Positions 1 to 6,617 of a DNA stretch of 10,869 bases are shown here, piece by piece. The first letter of the stretch is position 1, and each line of letters starts with the position of its first letter. The position numbers and the translations under genes are program-made. A model generated the notes under the pieces. It did not search any database and was not told where the DNA came from. It was given only the letters and a program-made list of their open reading frames with translations. Source of the DNA: an uncultured Spirochaetia bacterium (lineage in GTDB: Bacteria; Spirochaetota; UBA4802; JAGODF01); NCBI GenBank assembly GCA_937967705.1, contig CALCJG010000456.1, positions 1 through 10,869 of the forward strand, written 5' to 3'.

Positions 1-2161
1 TATCCGTGACGCCCCCCACCGTTTTCAGATAGGCCATGTACTCATGGGCGATTTTTTTCAGAACATCGAAATCCTTGCCCCGGATTTCCACGTTTACGGG
101 TTTCCCGATGGGCGGGCCGTGTTCCTTGATCTTGAATTCGAAACGCATGTCGGGGGAGAGCTTTCCCTCCTTCTGAGCCGCTATAATCTCCCTCCTCAGT
201 TGGGCGAGGATGGGATTGGCGGTCCTGTCCCGCTGCCCCTCCGGGGTGAGATAGATGAGCATGGTGGATTTATGGGTTCCCTCCCCCGGCTTGGGATCGA
301 TAATGTCGCTCGCCTCGATCCCCACCCGGTCATGCAGGGCGTCCAGCTCCTTTTTCGGCAGTTTCATGACGATCTCTTCCATCTTGCGCATCTCCCGGAG
401 ATTGGCGTCCAGGTTGGTCTCCTGGGAAAACTTTACCTTGATCTCCAGCTCCTCGGCCCCGCCGCCGGGCGTAAAGACAAAGCCCACCACCCCGACGAGG
501 AAAAGGGATCCTATAAGCATGAGTATGAGTATGCCCAGGGTGAGATAGCGGTGGTTGAGCGCAGCCTTCAGAAGTTTCTTATATTTCCGCTGCACCCGGC
601 CGAAGGCTCCCTTCTCGTATTCCGGATCGTCATCGCCGTTTTCCGATTCCTTTTTCCGCCCGTTCGCCTTGCTGTGCAGGGCCCCGGAGGCGAACATATC
701 CAGGTGGGTCGGCATGATGAACATGGCGATGAACCAGGAAGCCGCGAGGCACATCATCAGCACGATGGGTATGGCCTTGACGAACTTGCCGATGATCCCC
801 GTGAGAAAAAGGAGCGGGGCAAAGGCCGCACAGATGCACAGCAGGGTAACCGTGACCGGCCAGAAGACCTCCGCCACCCCCTGCTCTATTGCGGCAATCC
901 GCGACAGTCCCCGCTCCATGTACCGGTGGCTGTTCTCCGTCACGACGATCCCGAAATCCACGATCATCCCCAGCACCATGATCATACCGAAGAGACTGAC
1001 GACATTGAGGGTGATATTCCCCATCTTCATGCTGAAAAAGGCCGTCATGAAGGCGATGGGTATGCTCGTGGTCACGATGGTCGAGAGGCGCGGGCCCAGG
1101 AGAAGCATCAGGATCAGGGCCAGGAGTATGAATCCCGTAATGGCATTGGTGATCACCGAGGAAATCCTCTCCCGGGTGAAGCGGCTCGTATCGCTGAATA
1201 TCTGAAGTGTCACGTTTTCACTGTGCGGCGGTTTATACTGCTTCAGTTCCCGGCGTATACGGTCCACCAGCTTGATCTCGTCGGCACTGCGCTTCTTCCA
1301 GACCGTAAAGACGACGGCCTTTCGTCCGTTGAATCGCTCGAGGACCGTCGGCTCCTTGAAGGTATCGGTCACCTTGGCCACATCCCCGATGCGGGTGGCA
1401 TAACCCATGTCATTGGCCAGGATGACGGTCTTCTTGACCTCCTCCGCGTTGCGGAACTGTCCTTTCGTACGCAGCACGAACTCGCTGTCCCCGATCTTCA
1501 GGGTTCCTCCCGGGAAATCGATGTTGCGCCCCCCCAGGGTGTCGATGACGTTGTTGATCCCCAGGCGGTTACGCTTCAGGGCATCCGGGTTTACCTCCAC
1601 CAGGTACTCCCGGTCGTAGTAACCGAAGTCCTCCACCTCCGCGACCCCGTCGATCTCATAGAGAAAATCCTCCAGGTCATCCGCTGCTTCCCGGATCTCC
1701 CTGTAGGAAACCCCGGCTTGTTTGCCGTAGATGGCTATATTGATCGCGTTGGTCTTGTCCAGCTTGATCTCCTCGACGATCGGCTTCTGCGCCTTGTCCG
1801 GAAGATTGTCCACCAGTTCCACCTTGTCCTTGATATCCTGCACCACCCCGGCCCTGTTGGACAGGTGGTCCACCAGGTAAACCACCACCACGGAAACGTT
1901 CTCGATATTGTAGGTGCGCACCTTGTCTATCCCGTCCACCTCCCGGAGCTTCTTCTCGATGGGGATGGAGATGAGCATCTCCATCTCGTCCGGCGATCCC
2001 CCGGGATAAATGGTCTTTATGGACACCATGTCGAAATTGACCTCGGGATAGGCCTCACGGTTGATGCGCGTGGCCATGACCAGGCCTCCCAGGAGGATCA
2101 GGAATACCACCAGGTTTACGAGAATCTTCTTTTTGATGAGTTTATGCAGGATCTTTATCAT
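1..2161 (-). CDS. RND-family efflux pump, inner-membrane permease subunit (partial, C-terminus beyond window edge)
   Basis: I translated the minus strand from the ATG at 2161-2159; it stays open for 720 codons to the window edge. AcrB/MMPL-type RND permeases usually have about 1,000-1,050 residues, so roughly the last third is missing. Visible layout: TM1 about 12-30, first large periplasmic loop about 31-335, TM2-TM6 about 337-487, a charged cytoplasmic linker about 495-535 rich in Lys, Glu and Asp, TM7 about 540-565, then the start of the second periplasmic loop. The early segment TIYPGGSPDEME (50-61) and the TM4 segment VDFGIVVTEN (401-410) are family hallmarks. These pumps use the proton motive force to expel substrates through an outer-membrane channel. 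Only one of the two usual TM4 aspartates is present (D402, followed by F403). GAGGT lies 7 nt before the start codon. The gene follows the TolC-like gene by 41 bp, so co-transcription is likely. Substrate cannot be read from the sequence; HAE-like drug/lipid export is more likely than metal export. Confidence 0.93.
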   Translation of the reverse strand, partial: MIKILHKLIKKKILVNLVVFLILLGGLVMATRINREAYPEVNFDMVSIKTIYPGGSPDEMEMLISIPIEKKLREVDGIDKVRTYNIENVSVVVVYLVDHLSNRAGVVQDIKDKVELVDNLPDKAQKPIVEEIKLDKTNAINIAIYGKQAGVSYREIREAADDLEDFLYEIDGVAEVEDFGYYDREYLVEVNPDALKRNRLGINNVIDTLGGRNIDFPGGTLKIGDSEFVLRTKGQFRNAEEVKKTVILANDMGYATRIGDVAKVTDTFKEPTVLERFNGRKAVVFTVWKKRSADEIKLVDRIRRELKQYKPPHSENVTLQIFSDTSRFTRERISSVITNAITGFILLALILMLLLGPRLSTIVTTSIPIAFMTAFFSMKMGNITLNVVSLFGMIMVLGMIVDFGIVVTENSHRYMERGLSRIAAIEQGVAEVFWPVTVTLLCICAAFAPLLFLTGIIGKFVKAIPIVLMMCLAASWFIAMFIMPTHLDMFASGALHSKANGRKKESENGDDDPEYEKGAFGRVQRKYKKLLKAALNHRYLTLGILILMLIGSLFLVGVVGFVFTPGGGAEELEIKVKFSQETNLDANLREMRKMEEIVMKLPKKELDALHDRVGIEASDIIDPKPGEGTHKSTMLIYLTPEGQRDRTANPILAQLRREIIAAQKEGKLSPDMRFEFKIKEHGPPIGKPVNVEIRGKDFDVLKKIAHEYMAYLKTVGGVTD

Positions 2162-2202
2162 TGTGTCTACCTCATGGTCATTGATGACAGGGAACCCGGC
2201 TT

Positions 2203-3795
2203 CTACTTCCTGTCCCTGGGTATGTATTTATCCACGTTAATCTTATAGGTTTCGAAGAGGTCGTTGCGCACCAGCTGAAACTGGAGGAGGGTTATGTTGT
2301 ACTGCACCAGGGCTTCCAGCTCCCTCTGCCGGCTCTCCACCATGGCATCCAGCCCGTTCTTCACCACGTCCGCCGAGAAACGCCCCCTTCTCAGACTGGC
2401 CACCAGGCGGCTGTAATATTTTTCCGCCTGCCCCCGCGCTTCCTTCATCTTCTGATAGAGTTTATAATAGCTTTCGATGTGTTCGATGCTGCTGATGATA
2501 TCATCCCGCACCAGACGCCGGTACTTGTCCACCTGGAGACGGGCCTGTTCGAATTTGAACCGGGCGTCCCGCAGGTTGGTCTTCTGCTCACGGTCATCCA
2601 GGGGATAGGTCATCTTCAGCCGGGCCTCCCAGGCGGGATAGGTAAGAGAGCCAGACTCAGAATAGGCCTCCCCGTATTCCTTCCGCTGCCCCATGGAGGA
2701 AAGATCAAACTCCGCCATGAGGGACGGCAGGGAATCGTTGCTGTATATGTCCACTGCCATTTTGGCGTTTTTAAGATCCATCAGGGCGTTCTGGTAATCC
2801 GCCCGTTTCCGATAAGCCGTCTTCAGGGCCTCTTCCTCGTTAACGTCTTTTATATTGGTCACGAAATAAGCAGTGCCGCTGAGGCGCGTTTTTTCGTCCA
2901 TGTTGAGGGTCCGCAGAAGCTTGCGCACGGCATCCTGATAGTTCTGCCTGACATTCACGGTTTTGGCCTCGGAAGAAGCCACCAGGGCGTTATAGTAATT
3001 GAGGTCGAAACTCTCCGCCAGCCCCAGCCGTACATTGGAGGCTATGATGTTCCGAACACGGCGGGTCTCCTTCAGCTGCAGCTCTGCGTTGTCCAGAGCC
3101 GATCGCTGGATGACGACGGTCCAGTAATCCACCACCACCCCCACCACCAGCCCCGAGAGCTGAAAGATGATGGCGTCCCGCTTCATTTTGCCCGCGTTCT
3201 TCAATATATCCTCCACCCGGCGCTCGGAATAGCCGAAGGCGTTTTTAAGGAGCTCCTGCTGCAGCTTCACGAACATGATGGGGCGGTGATAATCCGGGTC
3301 TCCGAAGGGAGGGATCTCCCCCAGCCCCGGGATGGCCATGGACTGATAGCTCGTTTTGGCCCTTTCATGCCTGAGCCCAGCAGAGAGCGTCGTCCCGGAA
3401 GCGAACATCCGGGCCACCGCCGCCGAGACGTCCCAGGCCCTCTGGTCCTTCCCCACCATGCTCCAGTTCATCGCCTCCGGATACTTCTGATGCTTAACAC
3501 CCCCTTCCATATTGAGGAAGGTGGAATATTTTTTCTGATAGATCTGATAGGAAGAATCGGCCATGGCCACCTCATAGCTGCCCGTCAGAGTGTCCCGGTT
3601 CTTTTCCAGAACCATCTCTATGGCCTTGCCCAGGGTTACCTTGAACCCGTCCAGCTCAAAGGCCTGATGATCCGAAAGCTCGAATCGGATCTTATCTTCC
3701 CGTCTCTCCTCTTTTTTACCCTTCTCCTGGCTCACGGCCGGCAAGGTGACCATGAGCATCAGCAGGGCGATGACGGCATAGGATTTGCTTTTCAT
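2203..3795 (-). CDS. TolC-like outer membrane efflux protein (outer membrane factor)
   Basis: The 530-residue product starts with a Lys-containing N-region and a hydrophobic stretch (about 6-20), then LPAVSQ, a typical Sec signal peptide. There is no lipobox Cys, so it is probably not a lipoprotein. A highly charged stretch follows (about 24-36, EKGKKEERREDK). The body is long and helical, with a two-fold repeated character typical of OEP/TolC proteins: VTLGKAIEMVLEKN near 53-66 opens the first repeat, and alpha-helical Arg/Gln/Glu-rich segments run through the second repeat to about 515. Such proteins trimerise into a beta-barrel plus periplasmic tunnel that docks on an RND pump through an adaptor. 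The ATG at 3795 has GAGAGG 8 nt upstream and lies 16 bp past the regulator's stop codon. The pump gene starts 41 bp downstream. At 530 residues it is somewhat longer than many family members (about 420-500). I infer that it is the channel partner of the neighbouring pump. Confidence 0.88.
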   Translation of the reverse strand: MKSKSYAVIALLMLMVTLPAVSQEKGKKEERREDKIRFELSDHQAFELDGFKVTLGKAIEMVLEKNRDTLTGSYEVAMADSSYQIYQKKYSTFLNMEGGVKHQKYPEAMNWSMVGKDQRAWDVSAAVARMFASGTTLSAGLRHERAKTSYQSMAIPGLGEIPPFGDPDYHRPIMFVKLQQELLKNAFGYSERRVEDILKNAGKMKRDAIIFQLSGLVVGVVVDYWTVVIQRSALDNAELQLKETRRVRNIIASNVRLGLAESFDLNYYNALVASSEAKTVNVRQNYQDAVRKLLRTLNMDEKTRLSGTAYFVTNIKDVNEEEALKTAYRKRADYQNALMDLKNAKMAVDIYSNDSLPSLMAEFDLSSMGQRKEYGEAYSESGSLTYPAWEARLKMTYPLDDREQKTNLRDARFKFEQARLQVDKYRRLVRDDIISSIEHIESYYKLYQKMKEARGQAEKYYSRLVASLRRGRFSADVVKNGLDAMVESRQRELEALVQYNITLLQFQLVRNDLFETYKINVDKYIPRDRK

Positions 3796-3811
3796 GTCAT
3801 AAACCTCTCAT

Positions 3812-4543
3812 TCAGTCCCATTTCTGTATTTCCTGAAGTTCCTTAAGGAGGATTTCCATTTCGCTGCGGATCTCCTCTTTAAGGCGCGGCAGTTTGAGTT
3901 TCTGTTTTTCCGGCATCAGGGCTTTAAAAGTGTGATGCAGCACGAAATTGAAGATCTCATCCTTGGTCATATTCTTATAAACCCGATCGGAAAACTCCGT
4001 GCCGGAAAAGAGATTCATCCCGTCCATATAGATGAAATGGAAACCAAAGATCTTCATCACTTCCAGGAGAGGACTCGACGTGGAAAACTCACCGCTTTCC
4101 ACCCCCTCCCGGATATCCCGCTCTACCCGCTCCAACCGGGGAAGAATGAACTCCTTGATGATTTCCATAAAATGAGTCTGCTCATCGACAAACTCCCGGG
4201 TTATGATCTTCATCGTATCCGTGTCGGTAAAATCGATCATGAGATAGACGAAGAGGTAGAGGTGCACGTAGAGCCGTTCCGACGGCGTCAGATTCCACCG
4301 GTCTACACGCTCGTCTATGATCGGTGAAATCTCAACAGCCAGCATTTTCTGCAGCAACTCCACATAGAGCCGCTCCTTGCTGCCGAAATAATAGTGTACC
4401 AAGGCCGGATTGGCCTCGGCCCCCCGGGCGATGGAATCCACCTTGGCACCGGAGTAGCCCCTCTGGGCAAACTCCCTCTTGGCGGAGTTGAGTATTCGTT
4501 TCCTCGTCGCCTGAGGGTCATCCCCGCTTTTCTTTACTCTCAT
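3812..4543 (-). CDS. TetR/AcrR-family transcriptional repressor of the efflux operon
   Basis: The 243-residue product has a classic TetR N-terminal DNA-binding domain. ATRKRILNSAKREFAQRGY (about 12-30) is helix 1 and the turn; the helix-turn-helix spans about 31-55, and HYYFGSKERLY (about 50-60) is the highly conserved end of the motif. The helical remainder (about 65-215) is the ligand-binding/dimerisation region and shows no recognisable ligand signature. The C-terminus is a charged helix rich in Lys and Glu (about 212-243). It is the first gene of a minus-strand cluster with a TolC-like channel and an RND pump, which fits a local repressor that is released by a pump substrate. The ATG at 4543 has GAGG only 4 nt upstream, a short but usable spacing, and no better in-frame start is visible nearby. 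A perfect palindrome 11 bp upstream is its likely binding site, implying autoregulation and control of the whole operon. The effector is unknown. Confidence 0.92.
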   Translation of the reverse strand: MRVKKSGDDPQATRKRILNSAKREFAQRGYSGAKVDSIARGAEANPALVHYYFGSKERLYVELLQKMLAVEISPIIDERVDRWNLTPSERLYVHLYLFVYLMIDFTDTDTMKIITREFVDEQTHFMEIIKEFILPRLERVERDIREGVESGEFSTSSPLLEVMKIFGFHFIYMDGMNLFSGTEFSDRVYKNMTKDEIFNFVLHHTFKALMPEKQKLKLPRLKEEIRSEMEILLKELQEIQKWD

Positions 4544-4554
4544 AGGTCCTCTTG

Positions 4555-4576
4555 TTTAATTAAACGTTTAATTAAA
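4555..4576. promoter_or_regulatory. 22-bp perfect palindrome, likely TetR-family operator
   Basis: Two copies of TTTAATTAAA flank a central CG; each arm is itself self-complementary and the whole 22 bp equals its reverse complement. The flanking bases (G at 4554, T at 4577) break the symmetry, so the limits are exact. It lies 11 bp upstream of the regulator's start codon and overlaps the end of the predicted -10 element and the expected transcription start. Position, length and symmetry match TetR-family operators. That it binds this particular regulator is inference. AT-rich DNA makes chance palindromes easier, but a perfect 22-mer at this place is unlikely to be accidental. Confidence 0.75.
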
Positions 4577-4603
4577 TTAAATAATTAATTATCACAGAGT
4601 CAA
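4576..4603 (-). promoter_or_regulatory. Predicted sigma70-type promoter of the efflux operon
   Basis: On the minus strand, TTGACT (4603-4598) is separated by 16 bp from TTTAAT (4581-4576). These match the -35 and -10 consensus at 5 of 6 positions each. The predicted start point falls near 4569, inside the palindromic operator, so a bound repressor would block initiation. A spacing of 16 bp is one short of optimal. No other good promoter for the regulator is visible. Confidence 0.55.
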
Positions 4604-4630
4604 GCCAATTCCCGGATTTTTTATCGTTTA

Positions 4631-4659
4631 TTTACAAAAAATTCATCCTTCCTTCAAAT
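4631..4659 (+). promoter_or_regulatory. Possible promoter of the sensor gene
   Basis: TTTACA (4631-4636) and TCAAAT (4654-4659) are separated by 17 bp. The -35 match is 5 of 6 and the -10 match only 4 of 6. It lies about 100 bp upstream of the preferred start of the sensor gene, in the AT-rich part of the divergent intergenic region. A small GC-rich hairpin (CCGG-TTT-CCGG, about 4697-4707) lies in the presumed leader. This is tentative, since AT-rich DNA often yields such matches. Confidence 0.25.
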
Positions 4660-4766
4660 CCCACCGGCTCAATGCCCCCAGCGCCTACAGGAGAGGCCGG
4701 TTTCCGGACTTTCCTGCAGTGTGCATGATGACAACCATGGCGCAGCAACAGATCAGAAGGTTTTCC

Positions 4767-6488
4767 ATGATCAGACTATTAAGGGACAATGCGGTGATGT
4801 CTATGATCCAGGAGGTTTTTCTTCAAGCACCCAACCGGCTCATCGCCGCTTCCTTTGCCGCCCTGCTCGCGATCATTCTGGCCATCGGTCTGATCAGCCT
4901 CTATGCACTGAAAAACAGCCATTCCAACACAAAACAGCACATCGAGGCCGTGGATATCGCCCGGGACGTGCAGACGGCCTTCGAGAAACAATTCCACATC
5001 TGGAAGGAGACCGTTTCCAGGGGGGATAAGTTCAAAAACTTTCAGGAGGGATATCACGAGTTTTCCTATCGCGCCGCACACGTGCAGGACCTTCTTTTCA
5101 ACCTCAAATACCTCTGCGCGGATTACACTGAAATCACAAGCGGCATCACCAGACTCATGGAATCACAGCGGGCCATGACCCGGGAATACACCGTCCTTCT
5201 CGTAAAGCTTGAAGAATCCGGCTTTAAGAACCGGGCCGGTATCCTGGAAGAGGCCCGGGGCAAGGATGCCCGGGCCATGAAGCAGATGGATGAGATAGTA
5301 AAGGCCATAAAAAGGCGGGCCTCATGGGAGATCAGCAGGATCAACTGCTTCCACACAACCGTCATACTCATGGCTCTGGCAGTACTGACCCTGCTGGCAT
5401 CATCGACTAGCCTGTTTACCGCCCGCAAACTCATCACCTCACACCTGATGCTGGAGGAAAAGGTACGGGAACGCACGGCCTCCCTCAGCCTTTCGAACCT
5501 CAAGCTGGAGGAGGAGATCATCGAACACAGGAAAACCCATGAACTCCTGCTCCTTTCCAAGGAGCAGACGGAAGAGGCGAACCGGCAGATCACCCTCTCC
5601 GAGGAAAAATACCGGCTCCTCGTGGAGGGCTCCGGTGACATCATCTTCTCCCTGGATGAGGACTGGAACATCCTTACCATCAACTGGGCGGTCAAGAGGC
5701 TTCTCAACATAAAACCCGATCTCATCACAGGCCGCAACTTCACAAATCTCCTTTTTGAAAACAACCGGGGTTATATCGTTGCCCAGGACGTACTCCGCGA
5801 AAGGCTTCAGCAGTTTGCCCGCGATCGCCGCCCCGTGCATTTCGTCACGGAATTCCGCCCATCCCCCACGTCCGCACCCCGGGACCTGCATGTCCGGCTG
5901 GAATACATCGACGGGCGGGGAAAAAATGAAATCCTCGGCAAGGCGGGGTTTGGTGACGAGGACCCTCTCCTCCCCTACCTGGATTACGAGAGGCAGACCT
6001 ATACGATCGGAAATTTCCTTTCCACCGCCGAGGATGTCACACGGCGGCTGACCCGCAATCTGGAGAAAACCCTCGAGGCGGGGGAAATCAACCTGATCCG
6101 AATAGCCCTGCGTGAGATGATCATCAACGCCATTGAGCACGGCAACCTTGAAATCACCTATGACGAGAAGACCGCCGCCACGGGGGAAGGTAACTATCTC
6201 AATTTCATCGCTGCCCGGCAAAACCGGCCGGAGTACCGGAACAAGCAAGTACGGATCGAATATATGCTGCAGGATGACAGAGTGCAGTATCTCATAACCG
6301 ACGAGGGGAAGGGCTTCGATCACCGGAAACATCTCCAGGAGGACCCCCGGGAGGCAAACGAACTGATGCTGGCCCACGGCCGGGGCATTACCATGACCCG
6401 GAACGTCTTTGATACCGTCCGCTACAACCAGAAAGGCAACCAGGTCCTACTGGTCAAACGGCTCCACAGCTCATCGCAATCCGCCTGA
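4767..6488 (+). CDS. Membrane-bound PAS sensor with RsbW/SpoIIAB-like (HATPase_c_2) ATPase domain
   Basis: I chose the ATG at 4767 because AGAAGG lies 6 nt upstream; it gives 573 residues. The frame is open back to a GTG at 4719 (589 residues), and an ATG at 4797 with AAGGGA upstream is also possible. Layout: TM1 about 24-46, an extracytoplasmic mostly helical domain about 47-195, TM2 about 197-219, a signalling coiled coil about 225-280, a PAS domain about 280-385, and a C-terminal GHKL ATPase about 436-566. ATPase motifs: N-box REMIINAIEHGN (449-460), G1 box DEGKGFD (512-518), G2 box HGRGI (538-542). The N-box Asn-x-x-x-His-Gly-Asn style resembles anti-sigma serine kinases and spirochaete PAS-ATPase proteins more than sensor histidine kinases. 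I find no HisKA H-box. It probably senses an extracytoplasmic or PAS cue and acts on a partner protein (a STAS protein or an unlinked receiver); the partner is not in the window. Confidence 0.82.
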   Translation: MIRLLRDNAVMSMIQEVFLQAPNRLIAASFAALLAIILAIGLISLYALKNSHSNTKQHIEAVDIARDVQTAFEKQFHIWKETVSRGDKFKNFQEGYHEFSYRAAHVQDLLFNLKYLCADYTEITSGITRLMESQRAMTREYTVLLVKLEESGFKNRAGILEEARGKDARAMKQMDEIVKAIKRRASWEISRINCFHTTVILMALAVLTLLASSTSLFTARKLITSHLMLEEKVRERTASLSLSNLKLEEEIIEHRKTHELLLLSKEQTEEANRQITLSEEKYRLLVEGSGDIIFSLDEDWNILTINWAVKRLLNIKPDLITGRNFTNLLFENNRGYIVAQDVLRERLQQFARDRRPVHFVTEFRPSPTSAPRDLHVRLEYIDGRGKNEILGKAGFGDEDPLLPYLDYERQTYTIGNFLSTAEDVTRRLTRNLEKTLEAGEINLIRIALREMIINAIEHGNLEITYDEKTAATGEGNYLNFIAARQNRPEYRNKQVRIEYMLQDDRVQYLITDEGKGFDHRKHLQEDPREANELMLAHGRGITMTRNVFDTVRYNQKGNQVLLVKRLHSSSQSA

Positions 6489-6511
6489 AAAAATCTGCCG
6501 AATCCCCATTC

Positions 6512-6529
6512 CTGTCCCGGACAGCGGGA
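6512..6529. repeat. Short overlapping inverted repeats between the two signalling genes
   Basis: CTGTCC-C-GGACAG (6512-6524) is a 13-bp palindrome with a single central base. Overlapping it, TCCCG (6515-6519) and CGGGA (6525-6529) form a 5-bp stem with a 5-base loop. The second structure is followed by AATAAA rather than a T-run, so it would be a poor intrinsic terminator. The site lies 24 bp after the sensor's stop codon and 33 bp before the next gene's -35 element. It may be a protein-binding site, a weak terminator, or chance. Confidence 0.25.
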
Positions 6530-6557
6530 AATAAACCGTTGTTTCAAAATTGTTTAC

Positions 6558-6587
6558 TTGACTTATTCCGTCCCGCTGAGGGATAAT
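6558..6587 (+). promoter_or_regulatory. Predicted sigma70-type promoter of the PAS-GGDEF-EAL gene
   Basis: TTGACT (6558-6563) and GATAAT (6582-6587) are separated by 18 bp, each 5 of 6 to consensus. The predicted start near 6594 gives a leader of about 24 nt. The leader has no good Shine-Dalgarno: GAGAGAGA ends about 15 nt before the ATG, and the last bases before it are A/T-rich. This suggests that the gene is transcribed separately from the upstream sensor and may be weakly translated. Confidence 0.55.
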
Positions 6588-6617
6588 AGGGGCTGAGAGA
6601 GAACCTCGAAAATAAAT

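Noticed and set aside
44..2248. A 734-codon plus-strand open frame antisense to the RND pump
   Set aside because: Its translation is rich in His, Pro, Gly and Asp, with no domain or membrane pattern, while the opposite strand gives an unmistakable RND permease. It is a shadow of GC-rich codon use.
2479..3846. A 455-codon plus-strand open frame antisense to the TolC-like gene
   Set aside because: It has a low-complexity His/Gly/Leu-rich composition and no motif, and runs across the channel gene's start and into the regulator. It is a shadow frame.
4695..4716. CCGG-TTT-CCGG hairpin in front of the sensor gene as a riboswitch or terminator
   Set aside because: The stem is only 4-5 bp and is not followed by a T-run; it is too small to call a regulatory RNA.
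4719..4766. N-terminal extension of the sensor from the GTG at 4719 or ATGs at 4725-4737
   Set aside because: No ribosome binding site at suitable spacing precedes these starts; the GGAGAGG at about 4689-4695 is too far away. AGAAGG is well placed for the ATG at 4767. The extension cannot be excluded.
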